64,000 nt of DNA from Podospora pseudocomata (taxonomy: Eukaryota > Ascomycota > Sordariomycetes > Sordariales > Podosporaceae): contig NW_026946363.1 in assembly GCF_035222375.1 (NCBI RefSeq), positions 3,782,001 to 3,846,000 on the forward strand. Direction: 5' to 3'. Below, piece by piece: positions 55,902-64,000 of this stretch (within the stretch, counting starts at the first letter, position 1; each line of letters begins with the position of its first letter). The position numbers were made by a program, and so were the translations under genes. The notes beneath the pieces are model-generated. The model had not been told where the DNA came from. It did not search any database and saw only the letters and a program-made list of their open reading frames with translations.

Positions 55902-56806
55902 TTCCGGATTGGGGGGGTTTTCGGGTTGGTGGTGAGTGAAGGTAGGTTTGTCTCAGACTTGCCCGCCGTAGGAATTTTGGTTAGGTTGAGGAGTTGATGA
56001 ATGCATTGTTAGCGAGGTCTTTCCAGGAACAAGAGTTTGTTGGAATTTTTCTTTATGCGGGAACAATGGTTTAGAGGACGGATAAAGACAATAGAAAAGG
56101 TACCATTTTTATCCCTTAAAGGGGCAAAGTGTAGAAATAGCAGCTCTTCCCGCTGCTGGGACAAAGGGGCCCAGTCAACAAAAATGTCACGGCCGCTTTT
56201 GGCATCAAACCGGCCGCTTTCAAAGGAAGTGTATTTGGTGATGGTGACTGGGACGGTTATACAAGAAGCCACGAGGTGCCCCTGAGGGGGTCTGTTTTTC
56301 TGTTTTTCTTTTCCCTCTCTCGCTTTCTAGTTCGGCAACCAAGTATTCTTGTTATTACCAACCTAGACAAACTGCTGCAAGAAATGCCACTGTTGTGCTA
56401 ACACTTAAGACAACAACAGTAGAACAAAAACCTCGACTTGTCACTGGCTTTCACCTCTTCCCGAAAGAAGTTATCAACAGTGACTACAACACCCCTTTCG
56501 CTGCTGGCAGCATCTATTTCACCCCCAGCGGCAGTTTGTTATTTATTTGGGGCTATTTCATCCCCTCTCTCACATCTTCTAGTTTAATCTCTTCTCTTTT
56601 TACACTATCACCGATCTTTTTTCTCTCATATATTCCAAGACTCTCATCTCATACCCCCTCTCAATACCACAACTCACTCACTCACCACCAAGAGAGTCCA
56701 CCACTTAATACCGGCCACACCACCACCACCACCACCACCACCGCCTCTTACTAACAAACATCACTTCCACAGCACGCAACAGTCACCTTTTAACACAAAA
56801 ACAAAA
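55902..56806. other. Intergenic region, orc3 to small conserved gene
   Basis: 905 bp with a CA/CAC-rich simple stretch (56718-56742) and pyrimidine-rich 5' leader sequence before the next ATG. No gene is recognised. Confidence 0.6.
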
Positions 56807-57322
56807 ATGGACCCAACCTCCCCCCGCTCCCCCCACCGGCCCTCCCCCTTCTTCCCCCGTTCCCCCCACCCGAACCTCACCACCCGCCGCTCCCACATCT
56901 CCCCCTCCTTCGCAGCCAAACTCTCCCAAATGTCCCTCCAGCTCGCCCCCCTGGTCCAGTTCACCACCGGCCTCGTCCACCCCTCCTTCCCCTCCACCCT
57001 CCTCAACTTCTGGCTCTTGACCGAAGCTCAACTTGACGAGCTCGCCCACTTTTACCACCAGCGCACACCCTCCGTCTACACCTCCCAGTACCCCTGCCCC
57101 GTCTACTGGCCCTCCGAGGGCATGACCATTGAAGACAAGAGGCGGAAGCTCGGACGGTTCATCGGCCTCCGCGGGTGTGACAGTCCCGTCATGAACGGGC
57201 AGGTGCAAGAGATGATGGGGTGGAGCGAGGAGCGGATCAGGGAGGAGATTAGGAGGCGGATGGACAGAGAAAGAGAGGAGGAGGAGGCTAGGGGGAAGAT
57301 GGGTGGTTGGAGGAGGTTTTGA
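56807..57322 (+). CDS. Small conserved fungal protein of unknown function
   Basis: 171 residues, one exon. A Pro/Ser/Arg-rich N-terminus (1-45) leads to a conserved core at about 60-125: LLTEAQLDELAHFYHQRTP, YPCPVYWP, MTIEDKRRKLGRFIGLRGCDSP. This resembles a short fungal family I have seen annotated only as hypothetical. The core ends in a strongly charged helix rich in Arg and Glu. No signal peptide or membrane segment. The start is the first ATG after a pyrimidine-rich leader, with AAAA before it. Role unknown. Confidence 0.7.
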   Translation: MDPTSPRSPHRPSPFFPRSPHPNLTTRRSHISPSFAAKLSQMSLQLAPLVQFTTGLVHPSFPSTLLNFWLLTEAQLDELAHFYHQRTPSVYTSQYPCPVYWPSEGMTIEDKRRKLGRFIGLRGCDSPVMNGQVQEMMGWSEERIREEIRRRMDREREEEEARGKMGGWRRF

Positions 57323-57898
57323 AAATACAATCTGGTACAAGACAAAGGGAAGGAATGGTGGGTATGGAGGAGTAGAGACCGCAATGGCTTGAAGCGAGCG
57401 AGTACAGCGATGATTTGTTTTCGTTCTTGGATTTGGCTTTTTAGGATGTCGCACACCTAATAATATTCTTGTTTGAAATCATGCCTTGCTGTAATCATCA
57501 ACTTGACGCGAGATGAGAGGATGAAGTGTGAACATGAACTGCGACGTGAAATAATACTCGGTGCGGTATATCCTGCCATTACTTCTGCCACAGAGCGCTG
57601 AGTTAACCAAGAATCCAATCAGGACTGAGATATATGAACCGACCCAATGAATTGCATGTTCCAACCCGTAACGCCATGCAAAAAGATGCTTGCCGTCAAC
57701 TGAACCTAACCCAGGTAGGTAACCTGAACCCCCAGCCACGACCCCTTTTACTGTACAGTGGTGTCAAAAATCTCAAGATGAACTGGTCTCTTGTCAAGAG
57801 AAAAAAGGAAAGAAAAACACCCGGGCCATTCCCCTTGTCCAAGTCACACCTGCTCACGATTACCTCCTCGCCTTGCCCCTCTTGGGTTCGCCAGCTTC
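57323..57898. other. Convergent 3' intergenic region
   Basis: Between the 3' ends of the small conserved gene and sec66. No feature is recognised. Confidence 0.6.
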
Positions 57899-58721
57899 CT
57901 ATTTCTTGCCTTTCCTCTTTCTGGGGCCCCCTTGCGGGGTCGAGGGTCCGTCTACGAGCACAGGCTCATCAGCACTGCTAGTGCTGGGTCTGGTGTTGGA
58001 CTTTTCCGACTCGGTGTCCAGCTCCTTCATGAACTCGGTCTGAATGGTGGCACGGCGCTTCTCCCACCATTCCTTCTCCTTGTCGGCTTGGGCCTCGATC
58101 TCGTCGAGTCTGTCGCGGAGGACCTTGTTGGCGGCAATTTCGTTGGCGGACTGGAAGATGATTTGGCCCCATCCTGGTACAAGAGCATTGGCCTGGTCAT
58201 GTCAATCAGCGAGTGTTCCAAACAAAATGGCAGGCTGGGTCTGAAGCATACCTCCATCACCACATCACGAAGCTCGTCCTCCATCTCCTTCTCGGCGCGC
58301 TGGAACCTTTGCCACAAGTCATCGCCCACACTTCCGCGCTGCAGGAGAGAGCTGCAGGCCGCTTTCGCTGTTCTAATTTGAATGATGCGGTTGATATCCT
58401 CCACGGCGCGGCGCAAAAGCGCAGCTCTGATGACGCTGTCTGGGATCTTAGGTGCCTTCTCTGAGCCCTCCTCAGGTTCCATGTGCAGAAGAGAGAGGTA
58501 GATGTTGCGTTGGAGATGCGGGCCGAACCATGGCGCAAGGTTGGCGCTTTGGACTGGAGAAGACACAGTTAGCAGTCGATTGGGATGTATGCGCAGCAGA
58601 ACAGGACCAACGTACGAGCTTTCCTCCTCCGGTAGACTGTTGAGAATGTGACAAATGTGCCAGCCAAGACGGCCAGGTAGGCCAGCGGGAGCAGGAGGCC
58701 CCGCCAATTGATGTCGAACAT
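57899..58721 (-). CDS. sec66: ER protein-translocation subunit Sec66 (Sec71)
   Basis: Non-essential subunit of the Sec63 complex for post-translational import into the ER. Three exons on the minus strand: 58721-58616, 58553-58252 and 58192-57899; 233 residues. The N-terminus is short and luminal, followed by one transmembrane helix (about 8-29, LLLPLAYLAVLAGTFVTFSTVY), a basic RRRKA stop-transfer end and a cytosolic helical domain. The blocks IPDSVIRAALLRRAVEDINR, GSVGDDLWQRFQRAEKEME and ALVPGWGQIIFQSANEI match yeast Sec66 in order. The end is Lys/Arg-rich. The gene diverges from npl4, another ER-linked gene, with 744 bp between starts. Confidence 0.93.
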
Positions 58722-59465
58722 GGTTCCTAGGGTGCGATATCGACGATGGTGTTTCGGCGGATTGGCAAGTGAGTGCGGTGGTGTGTTGGCTGTTGTCGCC
58801 ACCGATGCAATCGATTGACGGCGCACAAAAGAGGATCTCGGGAAAAGACCAAAAGATTCTACCGTGGCCTGGTGTGCGACACTTTTTCCTCTGGGTTTTG
58901 TGCAGCTCGGGTGGCTGTAGAGGTTGAAGGTACAGTGAGCCGAAAGAACAGCTTGACAAACTCCACGTCAACGTGAATTTCGGGGTGCCCGCGTCCCGCA
59001 TCGGCTGGGGTTAGGTGGCTTCTCAGCCTGCCAAGCTTTTCTTCCGGCAGGCAAAGACGATCTCTGTTTTAAACTGCCGCTTCCGTAATCAGCAATATGT
59101 GGGGTAGAGGGGCAACCTTGCTGGACCTTGTCGGCCTTCAACTCCCAGGCACGAGTGAATGACGAAGGCCTGAACAGCTGCCACAGCGCCACGGGAGGAC
59201 CATCAGAGAGAGAGCTTCCCCTCCATCCGAGCTTTCACCAATCCCCAGTTTAGGATTCTAGTTTTTACACTACAATATTTTAAACTATTCAAGCTTCTCA
59301 TAAAGCTTATTCCTCTTCCTATTCACACGGAGGTCCGCGTGGATCCGTGAAGCGACCCCCACTGCTCCAACTGCTCTTCACTGGTTTGCTTCCCAAAGCT
59401 GCCATCAACTTGATCTACCCACACCAACTCTTCCCACCGTCCCAAGCAAACAGCAAACAATCCCG
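58722..59465. promoter_or_regulatory. Bidirectional promoter, sec66 / npl4
   Basis: 744 bp between divergent starts of two genes acting at the ER. It contains CCACGTCA followed by ACGTG at 58963-58975; the first is the reverse complement of TGACGTGG, a bZIP site of the CRE/unfolded-protein type. The rest shows nothing I recognise. Confidence 0.5.
58963..58975 (-). promoter_or_regulatory. Possible bZIP (UPR/CRE-like) double ACGT site
   Basis: Reads TGACGTGG on the minus strand with a second ACGT core seven bases away. It lies about 240 bp from the sec66 start and about 490 bp from npl4. Animal UPR factors bind this octamer; the fungal Hac1 site differs, so the match is suggestive only. Confidence 0.35.
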
Positions 59466-61525
59466 ATGCTTCTCCGGTTGCGAACGCCTGATGGCATGAT
59501 CCGCCTGACGGTGGAAAAGAGCAACACCTTCAAACAGCTCGCTGAGCAGCTGTTACCTCAGCTCCCCTCGACAGTCGACCCTCAAACCATCCGGCTCTCC
59601 CCCCAGCCCAGCGGTGCCGAGTCGAAGCTCCTCTCTGAGATTGCAAAGTACAAGTTGGAACAGATAGGTTTAAAGTAAGGCAGCTTGGCGTATTCCGACT
59701 AGTAGGCTTACTGACATCTTCGGAACAGCCATGGAGACCTTGTGTTTGTCAGTTACAAGCAACAGGATGCTGTTGCAGATGGCAACGCAAACGGCGATGC
59801 GTCCGCTCCAACCCTTCTCGCAAAGACAGCGCGTCTCAACGGAAAGCCGATTCTCCCCACAGAGGACCATCCCATCGACCCACCACCATCCATCGACACC
59901 GAGGTGAAACACATCAAGAACCCCTGGGAGGTTGTGAAGCAGTCCCCTCTTGACGATAGACTGGACAAGAAGGATGGCAAGATTCCACGAGGGAAGGATG
60001 CCAAAATGTGCCGTCACGGACCCAAGGGGATGTGCGACTACTGCACACCGTTGGACCCCTTCAACCAAACGTATCTTGACGAAAAGAAGATCAAGTACAT
60101 GTCGGTACACGCTTACATGCGCAAGACGAACTCGGCGACAAACAAGCCCGAGCTGGGGAGCTCGTTTATTCCTCCTCTTGTCGAGCCGTACTACAGAGTC
60201 AAGCGCGACTGCCCATCAGGACATCCACAGTGGCCGGAAGGCATCTGCACCAAATGCCAACCCAGTGCCATCATTCTTCAGCCTCAAACTTTCCGCATGG
60301 TGGATCACGTCGAGTTCGCTTCTCCGGGCATCATCGACAAGTTTCTCGACGCTTGGCGCCGGACAGGGGCACAACGGTTAGGCATCCTCTATGGTCGGTA
60401 TATGGAGTATGAGGTTGTGCCATTGGGAATCAAAGCGGTGGTTGAGGCCATCTATGAGCCTCCACAGATCGATGAAGTTGATGGTGTCTCGCTCAATGCT
60501 TGGGAAAATGAGCAAGAGATCAACCAGATCGCCAAGTTCTGCGGTCTTGAGCAGGTTGGTGTAATCTGGACTGATCTTTTTGACGCCGGCAAGGGCGATG
60601 GCAGTGCCGTATGCAAACGACACGCAGACTCATACTTCCTCGCCTCTCAGGAGGTTTGCTTTGCTGCTCGGATGCAGGCTCAGCACCCCAAGCCATCCAA
60701 GTGGAGTGATGCAGGACGCTTTGGCTCCAACTTTGTCACTTGTGTCGTCTCTGGTAACGAGCAGGGTGAGATTTCTATTTCAGCTTACCAGATGTCAAAC
60801 GATGCGGTAGAAATGGTGAGGGCAGATATCATTGAGCCTTCAGCCGACCCAACACAAATGCTGGTGCGGGAGGAAGAGGAAGACGATGGGTCTGTTAGCA
60901 GGACACGCTACATCCCCGAGGTGTTTTACCGCAGGATCAACGAATACGGCGCCAACGTTCAAGAGAACGCAAAGCCAGCATTCCCGGTCGAATATCTTTT
61001 CGTCACCCTTACCCACGGTTTCCCCGAGTCACCCAAGCCACTGTTTACCGACGAGGGCTTCCCGATCGAGAACAGAGAATATGTTGGCGAGGCGCAACAA
61101 CCTTCTGCTGTCGCCAAGGCTCTCAAGGTGAACCAAAGAGGCGACAACAGGCTGCCTGTCTCGGACTTCCACCTTCTCTGCTACATTCACCAAATGAGCG
61201 TCCTATCCAAGGTAACATTTGCCCGGCAAAGAGGTAGGATCAGTGGCTAACAACGTAACAGGACGAGGAGGCTTTACTCTGCAAAGTTGCTACCCATCAG
61301 GACTTGGCCGAAGCGTTCCAGTTGCGGGAGACGCCAGGGTTCCAAACCCTTAAGATGATCCTTGAATCCACTGGTGAGAGACTCCCCAAACGCTCCCGAT
61401 ACTCTGACGACATTGCCAGTTCTCCCGCTGCATCTGCGTCTGGTCGCAAGTCTAAGAGGGACGACACCGGAGAACCACTTGCTAAGCGTTTTGCTGCTGT
61501 CAGGCTGAACGATACCCAACAATGA
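59466..61525 (+). CDS. npl4: Nuclear protein localization protein 4 (Npl4), Cdc48 cofactor
   Basis: Partner of Ufd1 on the Cdc48/p97 segregase; pulls ubiquitinated proteins out of the ER membrane (ERAD) and other complexes. Three exons: 59466-59674, 59729-61211 and 61262-61525; 651 residues. A ubiquitin-like N-terminal domain (1-80) is joined across intron 1 at GLNHGDLVF. Two zinc-finger pairs follow: [12 protein letters not shown] (about 164) and the CPSGH...CTKC block (about 230-245). Then comes an MPN-like core with [28 protein letters not shown] and the conserved FVTCVVSG region, and a C-terminal helical domain. The last exon ends in a basic and Ser-rich tail, without the NZF finger of animal Npl4, as in fungi. 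Complete. Confidence 0.96.
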
Positions 61526-61940
61526 GTTTGCTCCTCATGGCCCGACAGGAGAGAGGAAAGACGATGCTTTTGGTCCGGGATACCGCGGACGAAAGCAGGG
61601 CTGTGTGGCTCCTAGAACCATGTCTCTCACATCATTCAACTTGAACGTGGTGGGAAGGATGATCAGGGTGGAATATCGAGCGGTTAAGGAGTTTGGTTTG
61701 CGGTGGTTTAACTTGACCCTCCACGGTATGGGGATAAATAGTATAACCATAAATAGGCCGAATCAAGCACATTAATGACACGGGTTTTTGTTCATGAGTC
61801 AAACACTGGGCATCTTCAATGGATAGACATCCGAGACCAAAAATCAAGCAAAGTCCAAACCCCCCCATACAGCGGACATGTAAAAGTAGGTAACATCCAA
61901 CCGGAAAAAAAAAAGGCCCTTTTTTACCACTATCAGATTC
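61526..61940. other. Convergent 3' intergenic region
   Basis: About 415 bp between npl4 and the UstYa-like gene. Contains a short A run (61906-61914). No gene is recognised. Confidence 0.6.
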
Positions 61941-63022
61941 TCAAGAATCATACTCGGAGCCTGTCACCACCTCGGCTTCTTTCCCACTTTTCTCCTCTTC
62001 GGGGGTTGCTGTTGGTTCAGAAGCCACCGACGAGGATGGCTTCTTCTGACCAAAATGATGAGAAGCAGGGTGAACCATCTCCCCAAACCCGACGCCCCGG
62101 CCCTTCATCCACCTGTGCAGCGGCTTCCAGTCGACGCAGACGTTGGGCTGGGGGACCTTGACGCTAGGCTTGAGGGTGGAGTGATCGGTCCAGTGTAGGG
62201 TGTAGACGTTTGTGTCGGCGGTGCAGAGGACGAGCTGGCGGAGGGACTCGAGGCAGTGGTCGACGTGGGAGGTGAGGTCGGACCAGGTTTCGTTTCCGGG
62301 GGTGGTGGAGATGTCTGGGTAGTAGTAGGTTGGGTGGAGGTATTGTTTTATTCTTTTCTGGAAGACGGGTCAGTTTGGCGCGGGGATAGGTGTGGGAGGG
62401 GGGAGGGGGTGGTGGTAAGGGGTGACATACCAGGCAGTGTAGCGAGTGGCTCACTCCCAGACCGCCTACGTACCCGCCTCCCTCTCGACTGATGGAGACT
62501 GCGTTGCCGGCCTTTTTGAGCTCGTCCTCGCTGAAGTAGATGAGGGTTCCGTCTAGGAGGTCGTGCCAGGCTTTGTCGAGTTCGGGGCGGGGTTCGCCGA
62601 GGAATTTGGAGGTGTCGGGGTCGGTGTTCATGAATTTGTTTGTGTAGGTTACTGGGGCGGGTGCTATTTTCACTATTAATTATCATGATTGAGAAGGAGG
62701 GGGGGGGAGTATGAGGGGAGTACATACAAAAGGGGATTATGACCTCGGGGTTGTCGCCTGTGGTTGGTAGTATTGGACATGTTGATGAGTAGCTCTTTGG
62801 ATAGGAGGTGTAATGGTATGTGAAGGCGGCGGTTAAGGAGAGAATTACGGTCACGCTTGAGACGAGGAGAGTGTAGAAGCGTCTTTTCCAGATGAGAGAC
62901 TCATCGACGTATGGAGGCGGTGGGGGGGTGAGAGACTCTTCATCGTGATCTCTTTGGTGGTTGGATGGTAGTTGTGAGAGCAGAGGTGTGTAGTGAGGCT
63001 TTTCGTCGAGACTGGACATCAT
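61941..63022 (-). CDS. UstYa-like (DUF3328) oxidase-family protein
   Basis: Three exons on the minus strand: 63022-62728, 62672-62431 and 62357-61941; 317 residues. A Pro-rich cytosolic N-terminus is followed by one transmembrane helix (about 50-68). The rest carries both signature motifs of the UstYa/DUF3328 family: HSLHC (174-178, just before intron 2) and HVDHC (210-214), each HxxHC, followed by LESLRQLVLC and a VCVDW...LHRWM end. In characterised fungi these proteins catalyse oxidative cyclisation steps in ribosomal-peptide or related secondary-metabolite pathways. No precursor-peptide gene or other biosynthetic gene is nearby, so the substrate is unknown and it may be a lone paralog. All splice phases agree. 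Confidence 0.88.
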
Positions 63023-64000
63023 CTTAAAGAGACTCGATATGTTTCTATGTGGGTTTTAGAAGATAACAGAGAACCACTCAAGGACAGCATTCGTGTTGGC
63101 ATTCTGCGGACTTGCGTTGGTTTTGGAAAGATCGAGATCACGCCGATCATCTTTTCCCCTCTCCCCATCCCCTCACAACATACATCATCACGCAGAGGTC
63201 AGGAATATGGAGACGGAAGGCTAAACACACCCCGCTCTCCAAGCCAGCCGGACCTTTTGACGTTGGACGCGCTATCCCGTACGATGCGGGCTAAAAGTGC
63301 CGGGTGGTACGTTTATTTACTTCGGCATGTAGGGCTTACTCTTGGACTTCTAGACTCTTGACCCTTTGGAATGACCGGGGAGAGGTTCGGCCTGGCATGG
63401 GATATGAGGCTGATGAGATGGAAGGAAGTTTGTGTTCCCATGAACAATTTAAGTTGATATATTCATTATGAGGAGAACCCCTTCCCTATAGTACCGCGTT
63501 CCTGGGCTTGGAGTTATTTTTGGTTCATGTTGTTCATCATAAACTTCCCAACCTCGAGAGTTGATGGAAAGATGCTTCCAAAAACACTCCGATTTATGAG
63601 GCCCAGCCTTCATGTAAAGAAACGTCGCATTTACAGCCTAGCTTACCTTTCCGAGCCGCAAGCAACTGTTCAGCAGAACAGGGTAGCTATGTGGCTGACT
63701 TCTGTGCCGACGGTTCGCATTGTTTGGCTATGGGGTTGAGAAGTCCTACACTAGGTCTGATCGAATACGGGGTCATGGTCCGTGATTCCACGTTGCCATG
63801 TCCCATCGTGTCGACCGTTTCATTGACCCAGGCTCAGAGGGCTGGGAAAAGCGGTTCTTTGACGCAAGAGGAGAAAGATTAACGGAGTATGGAAGCCCGG
63901 GTCGGTTTCTTTTCTCGAATCGGTATGCTTTGCAGTTCAATTACGTTTCCCTCTTTCTTGGGATTCTGGACTCTTTTCTTGGGTCAATAATCTTCATCGG
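63023..64000. other. Right edge, no gene recognised
   Basis: Upstream of the UstYa-like gene (its promoter lies here) to the end of the window. Short frames on the plus strand show no family feature. A gene starting beyond the edge may have its promoter here. Confidence 0.5.

Noticed and set aside
1-64000. CRISPR array, prophage, plasmid origin or bacterial operon
   Set aside because: No direct-repeat arrays with spacers and no bacterial-type genes; the whole window reads as fungal nuclear DNA.

Overview
The window looks like nuclear DNA of a filamentous ascomycete, most likely a sordariomycete near Podospora or Chaetomium. The evidence is short introns of about 50-100 bp (GTRNGY donor, CTRAC-like branch point, YAG acceptor), genes on both strands without operons, and fungal families in every recognisable gene: Zap1, Prp5, a two-box mitochondrial HMG protein, a LIM-RhoGAP, a DUF2417 membrane protein, a UstYa-like protein and a Fot1/pogo transposon. 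I rebuilt 22 protein-coding loci by hand, splicing the exons where needed, plus one transposon. I saw no rRNA, tRNA, CRISPR, virus or plasmid sequence.

Layout, left to right. 1-3.2 kb: nothing recognisable. 3.2-16.5 kb: dipeptidyl peptidase III (+), Zap1-type zinc-finger regulator (-), small putative lipid-anchored protein (+), Prp5 helicase (-), mitochondrial HMG-box protein (+). 16.97-18.83 kb: a complete pogo/Fot1 element with perfect 47-bp inverted repeats and a TA duplication, inserted between two converging genes; its transposase carries one frameshift. 19.1-32.1 kb: conserved unknown protein (-), Erg26-like sterol enzyme (+), a long CT microsatellite, Lrg1-type LIM-RhoGAP (-), DUF2417 pseudo-hydrolase (-), small conserved protein (-). 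32.1-34.4 kb: gene-poor. 34.5-42.2 kb: conserved protein (+), E2 with two UBC-like domains (-), Rfc2 (+), coiled-coil protein (-). 42.8-49.5 kb: Brr2, one uninterrupted exon. 50.5-57.3 kb: PWWP chromatin protein (+), Orc3 with an apparent one-base frameshift (+), small conserved protein (+). 57.9-63.0 kb: Sec66 (-) and Npl4 (+) from a shared promoter, then a UstYa-like (DUF3328) protein (-). The last 1 kb is empty.

Most genes are housekeeping and unrelated: splicing (Prp5, Brr2), DNA replication (Rfc2, Orc3), ER protein handling (Sec66, Npl4), cell-wall and Rho signalling (Lrg1), sterol synthesis, zinc control. The most useful leads are the tandem-UBC E2 with a 12-nt exon, MluI cell-cycle boxes close upstream of both replication genes, alternative mitochondrial/cytosolic starts for DPP III, the loss of the nucleophile in the DUF2417 hydrolase domain, the near-intact transposon, and the Orc3 frameshift. 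I found no clear new multi-gene system. All exon boundaries are manual and have no transcript support.
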